Source of the DNA: a virus
Direction: 5' to 3' (one strand)
DNA length: 64,000 nt
IMG/VR virus record: IMGVR_UViG_3300045973_000529
Coordinates: 62,001 to 126,000 of that record
Below are positions 7,293-16,779 of the stretch, piece after piece (the first letter of the stretch is position 1; every line of letters starts with the position of its first letter). A program made the position numbers and the translations under genes. The notes under the pieces were generated by a model. The model saw only the letters and a program-made list of their open reading frames with translations. It made no database searches and was not told the DNA's origin.

Positions 7293-8705
7293 ATGGCACT
7301 CGACTTCTTCCGCGTAGAACGCGGTATTGAACTGGATGACCTCGTCCAGTACCTCCAAGGCTCTGGCATCCCAGGTGCATCTGGCGACACCGCTGCTGCA
7401 TTCGTTGGTTCGGTCTATACCGACAACGCTGATGGCTCGCTGTACACCAAGTTCGCTGCCGGTACAGGTACCGACAAGTGGCAGAAGATGGCATCGGAAA
7501 CGTACGTCGACAATGCTCTCGGCGCAACCGTTTCTTGGCGTGAACCAGTTGTTGTTCGCAACAACGTCGCGACGACTCTGCCAACCGGCACGGCTACCCA
7601 GCCGATCACGGTTGATGGTGTTTCGGTCACGAATGGCCAACGTGTTCTGTTCGCTGCCATCGTTGGTGGCGCTGGCAAGAACGTCTATGTCTACGACCAA
7701 GCCACTGGCCTCTTCAGCGAAGATCCACTGAACTCGGAATCGGGCGGTGACGCGGTCTACGTTCTGGATGGCACCTCAGCCGGCAAGACGTACATCTACA
7801 ACGGTTCAGACTGGGTCCAATCTGACCAATCGTCCCTTGACGAAGAAGGCTACATCCGTGCCTTCATCGGCAAGGCAACGGCTGGTGCAGTCATGCCAAC
7901 GTACTCGAGCACGAACTTCGTTGCTCAGTCGTCCTCGCTGCAAACCGCTGTCTCGGCTCTCGATGCTGAGTTTGGCCCGAACGTTTCCCTCGGGAACTTC
8001 ATCGATCCAGCCTTCAAGGTCAACGGCAACATCCAAGCCCTCGACACTGAAATCGGTCCGAACGTCACGAATGGTGGCTTCATCACCGCTGGCAACAGCG
8101 TCAACCAGAACGTCCAAGCGATCGACACCCATCTCGGTGTGAACTTCGCTGCTGGCAATTACATCTCCCTGAACCAGACGGTTTCGGGTGCTGTGACTGC
8201 CCTCGACGTGGCCATTGGCCCGAACGTCGTCAATGGCAACTGGATCCTCGCATCGAACAAGGTTCAAGCGAACATCCAAGCTCTTGACAGCCAGATCGGC
8301 GCTGCAGTCACCACTGGTGGCTACATTGTCAACACGAACACGGTCAACCAGAACGTCCAAGCTCTTGACGCTGCGGTCACGCAAGTCACGCAACAGACTT
8401 CTGTCACGAACGTCACCTCGGTCCAGACCATCGACACCGTCGTTGCTGACGCTGCCAAGTGGTTTGTTCGCGTTGAACTCGTGTCTGACACGACCCGCGT
8501 GTACGCTACCGAAGTGTACGCTCTGAGCGACGGTGAACTGAACACCGACTTCACGCGTTACGCAACCCTCAAGCTCGGCACTGCCATCCCAGGCCTCGTG
8601 GTCTCGGTTGACAATGACGGCGCAACCAACGGTCAGCTGCGCCTTCGCGTTGCTGCTACCGGCGCCGTGAACGTCATCGCCCGCCGCGCATCGGTTCTCG
8701 TGTAA
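7293..8705 (+). CDS. Virion protein with five 27-residue repeats, 470 aa
   Basis: I place the start at 7293 (AGGAG nine bases upstream) rather than an upstream ATG in the same frame. The N-terminus (M-A-L-D-F-F-R-V-E-R-G-I-E-L-D-D-L) resembles that of the giant fibre protein encoded next, suggesting a common attachment domain. Residues 90-200 contain a module with I-T-V-D-G-V-S-V-T-N-G-Q-R-V-L, also seen in the giant protein at the right end. Residues 222-356 are five tandem 27-residue repeats (A-L-D-x-x-I-G-P-N-V-x-x-G). The C-terminal 110 residues are beta-rich. Likely a trimeric fibre or baseplate appendage. It is followed by a strong terminator. Confidence 0.75.
   Translation: MALDFFRVERGIELDDLVQYLQGSGIPGASGDTAAAFVGSVYTDNADGSLYTKFAAGTGTDKWQKMASETYVDNALGATVSWREPVVVRNNVATTLPTGTATQPITVDGVSVTNGQRVLFAAIVGGAGKNVYVYDQATGLFSEDPLNSESGGDAVYVLDGTSAGKTYIYNGSDWVQSDQSSLDEEGYIRAFIGKATAGAVMPTYSSTNFVAQSSSLQTAVSALDAEFGPNVSLGNFIDPAFKVNGNIQALDTEIGPNVTNGGFITAGNSVNQNVQAIDTHLGVNFAAGNYISLNQTVSGAVTALDVAIGPNVVNGNWILASNKVQANIQALDSQIGAAVTTGGYIVNTNTVNQNVQALDAAVTQVTQQTSVTNVTSVQTIDTVVADAAKWFVRVELVSDTTRVYATEVYALSDGELNTDFTRYATLKLGTAIPGLVVSVDNDGATNGQLRLRVAATGAVNVIARRASVLV
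7956..8378 (+). repeat. Five tandem 81-bp (27-aa) repeats plus a partial sixth
   Basis: Units begin at 7956, 8037, 8118, 8199 and 8280, with a truncated unit from 8361. Each encodes A-(L/I)-D-x-x-(I/L/F)-G-x-N-(V/F)-x-x-G-(N/G)-x-I and ends with V-x-x-x-(I/V)-Q. Unit three is the most diverged. The repeat is conserved more as protein than as DNA, consistent with a fibrous shaft. Confidence 0.85.
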
Positions 8706-8728
8706 TCAACCTCAAGAGTTGAATCCTC

Positions 8729-8758
8729 AAGGGCTCCTTCGGGAGCCCTTTCTGTTTT
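8729..8758 (+). terminator. Rho-independent terminator
   Basis: 8-bp stem AGGGCTCC/GGAGCCCT with a TTCG tetraloop, followed by TTCTGTTTT. It ends the transcript of the repeat protein just before the next late promoter. Confidence 0.9.
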
Positions 8759-8763
8759 CCGGC

Positions 8764-8771
8764 TTAAATAG
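8764..8771 (+). promoter_or_regulatory. T4-type late promoter
   Basis: TTAAATAG, 25 bases before the GTG start of the giant fibre gene, directly after a terminator. Confidence 0.75.
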
Positions 8772-8796
8772 GTCATCACCCCTATGAGTACAGTCC

Positions 8797-11700
8797 GTGG
8801 CAAACATCGCACTTGCATTCCAGCCAGAAAACGGCATCAATCTTGACGACTTGGCCGGTATCTTTGCAGGTACCGCCGACCCGACAGTTCTTGGTGAAGC
8901 CGCACCAATCGGTTCTCTGTACCTTCGCACGAATGGTATGCTGTTCCAGAAGATTGGGTCAGCTGATACTGCTTGGATGGTCTTCTCGCAAGGCCTCGGC
9001 GAAGCAGTCAAGATTTCGGCGACTGACACGAATGCAGGATACCTGAACGCCAAGTTGCTGGTCACCTCTTCGCTCTCGAAGTCGGTCCAGAACGCGGGTG
9101 CAAATGAGACCCTGACGCTTGATCTGGCGAATGTCGGCACGGCAGGCACTTACACCCAGGTCACAACGAACGCCAAGGGACAAGTTACCGCAGGTACCAA
9201 TCCAACGACGCTCGCTGGCTATGGCATCACGAACGGTCAACCACTCGATGCAACGCTGACAGCACTTGCCGCGTACGCCACTGTTGGCTTCGTAGCAATG
9301 ACTGCGACGGACGTCTTTGCCGGTCGCACAATGACCGGCACCGCGAACCAGATCACCGTTACGAACGGTGCTGGCACTGCTGGCAACCCAACGTTCTCGT
9401 TCCCAACGACCATTCTGTTCCCAGGCACCACTGGTGTTCGTCCGCCATCTGGCACGACTGCTCAGCGAGTTGCCACAGCCCCGTACCTGCGGTACAACAC
9501 CGACACGACTCGGATGGAGTACTTCAATGGCACCGTATGGGTTGAACTCGTTGCTTCGACTGGTGGTACTGTCACCTCGGTCGCCACCTCAGCACCGGCA
9601 CAAGGTCTCACAATCTCTGGCGGTCCTGTCACTACCTCTGGTACGCTGACCTTTGCTCTTGCAAACGATCTGGCTGCCGTTGAAGGACTGGTGACGACTG
9701 GCTTCGCTACTCGAACCGCAACCGACACGTGGGCAACTTGGGCGATGGCCGGCACAACGGATCGCATCACGGTCACGAACGGCGATGGTTCCATTGGCGC
9801 CCCTACCTTCGACATCGCGGCAACGTACGTCGGTCAGACCTCCATCACGACGCTTGGCAACATCAGCACTGGTACTTGGCTCGGCACGACAGTTGACACC
9901 GCACACGGCGGTACAGGTCGTACCTCCATCGGCACGGCAAACACGTTGCTCGGTGTGAACACCACGGCAACTGGGCTTGAGTACAAGAACCTCGTCGCTG
10001 GCGCCGGTATCACCATTGCACCAGCTTCGCAGCAGATCACGATCACCAACACTGGTGTCACCTCAATCACAGGTACTGCGAATCAGGTCATCGCATCTGC
10101 TGCTACTGGTGCTGTGACTCTGTCGCTGCCACAGAGCATTGGAACTGGTTCATCGCCGACATTTGCTCAGGTGACTCTCGCTGCTGATCCAACGACTCCA
10201 ATGTCGGCGGCAACGAAGCAGTATGTCGACGCTCGCTCGAACGGTCTGATTTGGCGTGCCCCAATCTTCGCGAACGGACTGCTGGACGATTCGATCACTG
10301 CTCCTCCATCGACCCCGAACTCGCACGACTCGTACATCGTACCAACTGGCGCGACAGGTGTTTGGACCGGTTTGGCTGGGCATCTCGTTGAGTACACTGG
10401 TGTCTCGTGGGTTGATCTTGGTCTCATTCCAAGTGGCACCCGCATCGGCATTTCACTTGAATCAGGGTCAACACCAACTGGCACCTTTGCTGGCAAGGCG
10501 AATCAGATCGTCACGGTCACTGGCACCTTCCCATACTCCTACGCGTACACCGCGCCATCGGATGGCGATGCAGTGCTGGTGTCCAATCCAGATGCCTATG
10601 ATGCGTACCACCAGTACACGTACGTTGCTGCAACGTCTTCGTGGATTGAGTTCTCCGGTCCTGTCACGATTGACGCTGGCACTGGGCTGGCGTTCGCTGG
10701 CAACACGCTGAACATTGCTGATGTTGGCACCGCGGGCACGTACAACAACGTCACAACGAACGCACAGGGTCAGGTCATCAGCGGTTCCTCCGTGGCGTAT
10801 CTGACTGGAAACCAAAACATCACGCTCAGCGGCGACGTCACTGGCGTCGGTTCAACCTCTATCACGACGGCACTGTCTGCGACTGGCGTCACCGCTGGTA
10901 CATACAAGTCGGTGACCGTTGACGCCAAGGGTCGTGTCAGTGCGGGTACCAATCCGACGACGCTTGCTGGGTACGGCATCAGCGATGCTCAGGGGCTGGA
11001 TGCTTTCCTGACAGCGCTCGCCAACGCAAGTACTGATGGCATCATGATCCGCTCTGGTGACACGGTCCTGACACGCGCCGTCATCGCTGGATCGACGAAG
11101 GTCTCAGTGGCGAACGGCGACGGCATTGCTGGCAATCCATCAGTCGATGTCATCGAAGCAAATCTGACGCTGACCAACATCGGTGGAACCTTGAGCGTTG
11201 CAAAGGGCGGCACCAATCTCACGTCACTTGGAGCTGCGAACCAAATCCTAGGTGTGAATGCTGGTGGTACAGCACTTGAGTACAAGGCAGTCACCGCTGG
11301 CTCAGGCATCACCATCACCCCTGGCGCGAACAGCATCACCATTGCAGCAGTGAACTCAGGCACCGTGACTTCGGTGGCAGCGACTGGTTCGACCGGTCTG
11401 ACAGTCGGTGGATCACCAATCACATCGAGCGGCACACTGACCTTCACACTCGGCACTGAACTCCAAGGTCTGTCGGCCCTGTCAGCCGTTGGTCTCGTGA
11501 CACGCACTGCTGCTGGTACGTACGCTTCTCGTTCCGTGGTCTCGGGCGTTGGCACCATCTCCATCACCAATCCAACAGGTGCTGCTGGAAACGTTGCTCT
11601 CGATCTGACGACAGTTGGCACCGCTGGCACCTATCGCTCAGTCACCACTGACACCTTCGGCCGTGTCACTTCGGGTACCAATCCAACGACGCTCGCTGGG

Positions 11701-14688
11701 TACGGTATCACTGACGCTGCTCCGATCACGACTCCGTTCGTTACCATCGGCGCTGTCGCAGGTATGGCAAACGAGCGGGCCCTGACTGGTTCGGCGAACA
11801 TCACGATCACCGACAACGGTGCGAACTCGACTGTTGCTATTGGTCTTGCTGACAATCCAATTTTGGTTGGTACCGCGAACCTGCGCCTGCCAGTTGGCAC
11901 CACTGCTCAGCGTCCAGGTACAGCGGCAACTGGTGATACCCGCTTCAACACTGATCTTTCGGTTGTTGAGTACTACGATGGCACTTCGTGGATCCGCGTT
12001 GGCAACCAACCGTTCGTCGATTCGAAGATGACACAAGGCTTCATCGACAACACGCAATCAGTTCTCTCCTTCACGGCAGGTACTCGAACCGTCACCATCA
12101 CGCCGACTGGTGCGAACTTCGTGTACTACTTCGCTGGCTCCAAGATCGTCAAGACTGTGGCAGACAGCGTAGTGTTCCCGAACACCAATGGTCTGTGGTT
12201 CATCTACTACGACGCCAACTCGGTTCTCACCGCCTCGGCTTCATTCTATGACCTGAAGACGATGGTGCCGGTGGCGGTCATTTGTTGGGATGCGGCGAAC
12301 AGCAAGTTCGTCACCATCGCTGATGAGCGGCACAATGCTACGATGGACTGGTCGACTCACCTGTACTTGCACGTCACAAATGGCACCAAGTACGCGAATG
12401 GTCTTGGCATCCAGAACTTCACGACTGCGGGCACTGGTGCCGCAAACACGGACGCCCAGATCGGCTTCGCAAACGGTACACTGTACGACGAAGACCTGAA
12501 GATCTCGATCACGCACTCAGCAACTCCGACTGCTGAGTTCGAACAGGTGTTGTCATCGGCTGCAAAGCTCCCGGTGTTGTACCGCGTCGGCACAGGCGCG
12601 TCGAACTGGACTGCTGACACGGCCACAGTGTACCCAGTCAAGCAAGGCACTGCGCGCATCAAGTACAACTTGAACACCGCAGGCACCTGGTCGGCTACCG
12701 ACGCTGGTGAAGGCGAATACGTTGCAATGTGGGTGTTCGGTTCGAATGGCTACTTCGAACCAATGATCGCCTTCATGGGCCAACGGTCAGATGCATCACT
12801 GCAGACGGCCAAGGACAACAACACGATTGACTTGGCTGACTTCGGGAACATCCCATCGCCAGAGACCAAGATCCTGTATCGTTTGATCTTCCAAACATCA
12901 TCTGGCTACGCGAACGCTCCAAAGGCGCGACTGGTTGATGTGGTGGACATGCGCACGGTGACCGTGCTGGTCACCTCGACCGCTGGCGCAAACTCGCACA
13001 GCCTGTTGTCGGGTCTCTCTGCTGATGACCACCCACAGTACGTGCACAACACGACACCTCGCACCATCAGCGCGGTTCACACCTTCAACCCAATCACAGC
13101 CACGGCACCATTTGCGTTGGGTGCGAATGCAACTGGACAGTTGGTCACAGGTCTGAATGCTGACACGGTTGACGGCTTCCATGCAGCATCGTTCCAACCA
13201 GCTGACACTGACTTGACGGCCCTTGCGAACATTGCAAGCACTGGTCTATACGCCGTCACAGGCTCTGGCACTTCGACAACTCGCACGATCTTGGCACCTG
13301 CTGCCGGCATCACGGTGACGAATGGTTCAGGTGTCGCTGGTAATCCAACCCTGGTGCTGGCCAACGACTTGGCTGGTGTCGAAGGTCTTGCTGGTACCGG
13401 TCTCGCAGTCCGTACAGCAACCGACACCTGGACCACTCGCACTCTGGTTGCTGGCTCTGGCATCAGCATCACGAACGCTGATGGTACTGCTGGTAACATC
13501 ACCATTGCCCTTACTGGTGGTGGCACGGGTACTGTCACTTCAGTTGGTCTTGCGCTGCCAAACATCTTCACGGTCTCGAATTCGCCAGTCACAACGACTG
13601 GTACCTTGACAGGAACACTGGCAACTCAGACTGCTGGCACGTTCTTCGTTGGTCCGACCACTGGCTCTGCTGCTCCGACCTTCCGCACTGTCTCCATCGA
13701 CGAAATGTCGGATGTGGTCATCACGACGCCGTCGACCAATCAGGTCATCGCGTACAATGGCACCAGCTGGGTGAACACTGGTGCTGTGGGTTCCAATGCT
13801 GCTGGTCTCGTTGGTGTTGGACAGGCTGGTGCAGCTGCTTGGACGCTAGTCTCTGGCTCCACGTACACTGCTGACTTCGCGCACAATCTCGGCACCACGA
13901 ATGTCGTCATCACGGTCTTCGACAGCAGCACACTTGCAGTCGTTGTTCCGGATCTCGTCACTTGTACGAACACGAACACGGTCCGCATCCGTGTCATTGG
14001 CAACACCCGTACCCTGAAGGTCGTGGTTGTTGCAAACGGACAGTCGATTGTCGCTGGTGGTTCAACTCCTTCGTCGGTCATCACTGCCAAGGACGGTGTC
14101 ACGGTCTCTGCTGCAGCCACGAAGTTGAACTTCACTGGCCAAGCCGTGAACGTCACTGATGCTGGCTCAGGTACCACAAACATCTCGATTGGTGCTCGCT
14201 TCGCGTACGTCGCGAACTCGCTCGACAACCCAAGCAATGCTGACTTCGCGGTCAATGCACTGGCGCCAACGACCACTGACCCAACGTTCAACTCACTGAC
14301 CGTTCGCTCGTTCTCGAATACGGTGGAACAGGGTGTCGGCTTCACCTGCTCGATTCCGCCGAACGCGACACAGGTGACCTTCAAGTTCCGCGGTCGTGCT
14401 GCAACGGCTCCTGGTGCTGCTTCTGTGGTTCAACCACGACTGTACGCTCGTCAGATTCCGAACAACAGCGCCGTTGGTGCTTGGTCGGCTGCGAACGAAC
14501 TGGCGAACATCAGCATCCCAACGAATGCGTTCTTCCAGTACGCAACACAGACGATTGCGTTGTCAACGCTCGGTCTCACTGCTGACCGGTTGTACCAGTT
14601 CGAGTTGACTCGTCGCATCGCTGGTGTCACGGGTACCAATCTTGCTTCAGCCTTCTACCTGGCTGAGATCATTGCTGAGTTCGCCTAA
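8797..14688 (+). CDS. Giant tail-fibre protein, 1963 aa
   Basis: GTG start 25 bases after a late promoter. The N-terminal 70 residues (F-Q-P-E-N-G-I-N-L-D-D-L) resemble the start of the upstream repeat protein and probably dock on the same site. The shaft consists of fibre modules: T-A-G-T-Y-x-x-V-T followed by G-x-V near residues 114, 644, 698 and 939, usually running into N-P-T-T-L-A-G-Y-G-I; G-T-T-A-Q-R units near 215 and 1030; K-Q-Y-V-D-A near 470; and a D-D-H-P-Q-Y-V-H segment with N-A-D-T-V-D-G-F-H-A near 1405-1460. The last 170 residues form a separate beta domain, the likely receptor-binding tip. Functionally it should be a long tail fibre. Module repetition makes it prone to recombination. 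Confidence 0.88.
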   Translation: MANIALAFQPENGINLDDLAGIFAGTADPTVLGEAAPIGSLYLRTNGMLFQKIGSADTAWMVFSQGLGEAVKISATDTNAGYLNAKLLVTSSLSKSVQNAGANETLTLDLANVGTAGTYTQVTTNAKGQVTAGTNPTTLAGYGITNGQPLDATLTALAAYATVGFVAMTATDVFAGRTMTGTANQITVTNGAGTAGNPTFSFPTTILFPGTTGVRPPSGTTAQRVATAPYLRYNTDTTRMEYFNGTVWVELVASTGGTVTSVATSAPAQGLTISGGPVTTSGTLTFALANDLAAVEGLVTTGFATRTATDTWATWAMAGTTDRITVTNGDGSIGAPTFDIAATYVGQTSITTLGNISTGTWLGTTVDTAHGGTGRTSIGTANTLLGVNTTATGLEYKNLVAGAGITIAPASQQITITNTGVTSITGTANQVIASAATGAVTLSLPQSIGTGSSPTFAQVTLAADPTTPMSAATKQYVDARSNGLIWRAPIFANGLLDDSITAPPSTPNSHDSYIVPTGATGVWTGLAGHLVEYTGVSWVDLGLIPSGTRIGISLESGSTPTGTFAGKANQIVTVTGTFPYSYAYTAPSDGDAVLVSNPDAYDAYHQYTYVAATSSWIEFSGPVTIDAGTGLAFAGNTLNIADVGTAGTYNNVTTNAQGQVISGSSVAYLTGNQNITLSGDVTGVGSTSITTALSATGVTAGTYKSVTVDAKGRVSAGTNPTTLAGYGISDAQGLDAFLTALANASTDGIMIRSGDTVLTRAVIAGSTKVSVANGDGIAGNPSVDVIEANLTLTNIGGTLSVAKGGTNLTSLGAANQILGVNAGGTALEYKAVTAGSGITITPGANSITIAAVNSGTVTSVAATGSTGLTVGGSPITSSGTLTFTLGTELQGLSALSAVGLVTRTAAGTYASRSVVSGVGTISITNPTGAAGNVALDLTTVGTAGTYRSVTTDTFGRVTSGTNPTTLAGYGITDAAPITTPFVTIGAVAGMANERALTGSANITITDNGANSTVAIGLADNPILVGTANLRLPVGTTAQRPGTAATGDTRFNTDLSVVEYYDGTSWIRVGNQPFVDSKMTQGFIDNTQSVLSFTAGTRTVTITPTGANFVYYFAGSKIVKTVADSVVFPNTNGLWFIYYDANSVLTASASFYDLKTMVPVAVICWDAANSKFVTIADERHNATMDWSTHLYLHVTNGTKYANGLGIQNFTTAGTGAANTDAQIGFANGTLYDEDLKISITHSATPTAEFEQVLSSAAKLPVLYRVGTGASNWTADTATVYPVKQGTARIKYNLNTAGTWSATDAGEGEYVAMWVFGSNGYFEPMIAFMGQRSDASLQTAKDNNTIDLADFGNIPSPETKILYRLIFQTSSGYANAPKARLVDVVDMRTVTVLVTSTAGANSHSLLSGLSADDHPQYVHNTTPRTISAVHTFNPITATAPFALGANATGQLVTGLNADTVDGFHAASFQPADTDLTALANIASTGLYAVTGSGTSTTRTILAPAAGITVTNGSGVAGNPTLVLANDLAGVEGLAGTGLAVRTATDTWTTRTLVAGSGISITNADGTAGNITIALTGGGTGTVTSVGLALPNIFTVSNSPVTTTGTLTGTLATQTAGTFFVGPTTGSAAPTFRTVSIDEMSDVVITTPSTNQVIAYNGTSWVNTGAVGSNAAGLVGVGQAGAAAWTLVSGSTYTADFAHNLGTTNVVITVFDSSTLAVVVPDLVTCTNTNTVRIRVIGNTRTLKVVVVANGQSIVAGGSTPSSVITAKDGVTVSAAATKLNFTGQAVNVTDAGSGTTNISIGARFAYVANSLDNPSNADFAVNALAPTTTDPTFNSLTVRSFSNTVEQGVGFTCSIPPNATQVTFKFRGRAATAPGAASVVQPRLYARQIPNNSAVGAWSAANELANISIPTNAFFQYATQTIALSTLGLTADRLYQFELTRRIAGVTGTNLASAFYLAEIIAEFA

Positions 14689-15407
14689 TGCCGATCCAAC
14701 TGAACGCCTCTGACATTCATCTTCGCTCCAGCCAAGCGATGGGGCTGCGTACCAGTGATGCACTCAGCATCTCGGTGTGGATCAATGCCACTTGGACTGG
14801 TGGTGCTCGTATCTCATTGATCGGCATCTACGGTCCAGCTACCGACGTGCCGCTCGGAGCTCCAATCACTGCCGTGCAGATTGGCAGCACAGCCGGTGGT
14901 GGCGAACTGTCCTGCTGGACTTGGGGTGGTGGAACGCTTACCACTACTGTAGCGGGCTCGATGACGGCGTTCAATGGTCAGTGGGTGCACCTAGTGTACA
15001 CCCACAACGGTGGTACTCACACGCTCTATCGAAATGGTGTTCAGGTTTCCACATCAACGACAGCGCAGATCACTGGCTTCTTGAACCAGGTATACGTGAA
15101 CGGTTTTCCGGGTGGCGGTACCAGCGAAGTTGCCTCGTTCCAAGCTGACGCGTATACTCTCTATCGTAGAGCATTGACCGCCGATGAAGTGCTTACGATC
15201 TACAACGCGCAGGGTGACCGTCACGGGATCGTTACCTCGCTGATCTGCCACTACGACTTTGACGAACTTGGTCAAGGTGCTACCTGCACCAGTGTCAATG
15301 ATACTTCAGGGACAGGGCTCAATCTGACAGTTACTGGAGTGGGGACAGCGATCACCCATACATACACTGCCGCCCTCGCAAACTCCAACCTTAGGCCAGT
15401 CCAATGA
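14688..15407 (+). CDS. LamG / concanavalin-like lectin-fold protein, 239 aa
   Basis: Residues 1-185 follow the laminin-G-like jelly roll: S-I-S-V-W-I-N-A-T-W near residue 28, W-V-H-L-V-Y-T-H-N-G-G-T-H-T-L-Y-R-N-G-V near 97, and Y-R-R-A-L-T-A-D-E-V near 158, the classic end of the fold. Such domains bind glycans or sit as decorations on fibres. The ATG overlaps the giant fibre's stop (TAATG), so it is made together with the fibre and is a good candidate for a fibre tip or receptor-binding partner. Confidence 0.8.
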   Translation: MPIQLNASDIHLRSSQAMGLRTSDALSISVWINATWTGGARISLIGIYGPATDVPLGAPITAVQIGSTAGGGELSCWTWGGGTLTTTVAGSMTAFNGQWVHLVYTHNGGTHTLYRNGVQVSTSTTAQITGFLNQVYVNGFPGGGTSEVASFQADAYTLYRRALTADEVLTIYNAQGDRHGIVTSLICHYDFDELGQGATCTSVNDTSGTGLNLTVTGVGTAITHTYTAALANSNLRPVQ

Positions 15408-16264
15408 GCAATGAAGTCCTCGGTTCTTCAACCTTCCTTGTCACCCCAACGGTGAACGGCGCTGATGTGCTGCTGAACGCTGGCGGTGTCCCTGCTATTC
15501 TGTCCGACACTACTGCGAACCGGCCCGCTGCCGGCAGTACCGGTCGACTGTTCCTTGACACTACGCTGAATGCGTTCTATCGGGACAACGGAGCTAGCTG
15601 GGACGCAATCGTCGCAGCAGCCTCGGTAAGCGGCACCACCAACCAAATCAACGTCGCGGGTGGCGTAGTATCGATTGCTGACAATGCTGTGCTACCGGGC
15701 ACCGGAGCCTTCCGTCCACCAGTTGGAACAACAGCTCAACGACCTGGTGCACCGACTGCTGGTGACACTCGGTGGAACACTACAACGGCTGAATCTGAAG
15801 AGTTCAACGGCACGTTCTGGAAGCCAAAGGGCGTCGTGCTCCAAATGGTCTCAGGTTCCATCGCGGCTTCTACTGGCACGTCACAGACACCGCTCGACAA
15901 CACCGTACCAACGAGCACTGAAGGCACGCAGATCTGGACGCAATCATTCACACCGTTGTCGACGACATCGAAGATTATGATCATGTTCAACCTTGTGCAC
16001 TCGAACTCGAGCAACGCGAACACGAACATCTTGGCCGTGTTTGCTGGCACTACGAACATCGGAGCATCCATTGGTCGTGTCAGCGCCAACAACGGCGCTG
16101 GTTCCATGGGGCTCTGTATCACATACACACCAGGTTCGACTGCTGCCATCACCTTCTCGGGACGGCTTGGAAGCACTGGCGGTACCTGGTATGTGAACCA
16201 AACATCAGCCGCAACCCTCGGTGGCTCATTGGCTACCGAGTACACCATCACCGAGTACGCATAA
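15404..16264 (+). CDS. Fibre-tip-like virion protein, 286 aa
   Basis: Contains the module P-V-G-T-T-A-Q-R-P-G followed by D-T-R-W-N-T near residue 108, the same unit found in the giant fibre. The C-terminal 120 residues (L-S-T-T-S-K-I-M-I-M-F-N onward) look like a C1q/TNF-type jelly roll used as a trimeric receptor-binding head. ATGA coupling to the lectin-fold gene upstream and TAATG-type coupling downstream put it in the fibre operon. Confidence 0.72.
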   Translation: MSNEVLGSSTFLVTPTVNGADVLLNAGGVPAILSDTTANRPAAGSTGRLFLDTTLNAFYRDNGASWDAIVAAASVSGTTNQINVAGGVVSIADNAVLPGTGAFRPPVGTTAQRPGAPTAGDTRWNTTTAESEEFNGTFWKPKGVVLQMVSGSIAASTGTSQTPLDNTVPTSTEGTQIWTQSFTPLSTTSKIMIMFNLVHSNSSNANTNILAVFAGTTNIGASIGRVSANNGAGSMGLCITYTPGSTAAITFSGRLGSTGGTWYVNQTSAATLGGSLATEYTITEYA

Positions 16265-16779
16265 TGGCCATCATCCGTCCTACCTACATTGACGTCATCT
16301 CAACAATGACACCAAGGATCGACGTCACCGCGATGGGTGACGGATCCGACTATGACTCACTTGTGGCGCATGGTGGTACCTTGCCGTCGAAGGACACTCT
16401 TGATGCGCTACTCATCGCCGCCACAAAAGAGAAGGCGTGGCTGGCCATCAAGGAGAAGCGCGACTTCTTGAAAGGAAATGGCACCAAGGTCGGGAACTAT
16501 TGGTTTCACGCCGATGATGCTTCTCGCATTCAACAACTTGGCCTTGTGATGTTTGGCGCCAATCTTCCAGCCGGCATCATGTGGAAGACTATGTCGGGTG
16601 CTTTTGTCCCGATGACACAACAACTGGCCATGCAGATCTTCATTGCACAGGCGACGCATGACACAATGCTCTTCACGATTGCTGAACAGAAACGACAAGC
16701 AATGATGGTCAGTGCTGACCCGGCGCAGTACGATCAGGATTCTGGTTGGCCGGAAACTTATCAAGGAGCAGCAACATGA
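16264..16779 (+). CDS. DUF4376-domain protein (fibre accessory)
   Basis: Residues 55-150 match the DUF4376 pattern: A-I-K-E-K-R-D, then G-N-Y-W-F-H-A-D-D-A-S-R, then I-M-W-K-T-M-S-G-A-F-V-P-M-T. Proteins with this domain lie next to tail-fibre genes in many phages, and some act as fibre assembly or tip proteins. The function here is inferred from that context. Coupled to neighbours at both ends. Confidence 0.75.
   Translation: MAIIRPTYIDVISTMTPRIDVTAMGDGSDYDSLVAHGGTLPSKDTLDALLIAATKEKAWLAIKEKRDFLKGNGTKVGNYWFHADDASRIQQLGLVMFGANLPAGIMWKTMSGAFVPMTQQLAMQIFIAQATHDTMLFTIAEQKRQAMMVSADPAQYDQDSGWPETYQGAAT

Noticed and set aside
13740-14384. Minus-strand frames opposite the giant fibre gene
   Set aside because: Thr/Val/Pro-rich reverse translation of the repetitive shaft; no start signals.
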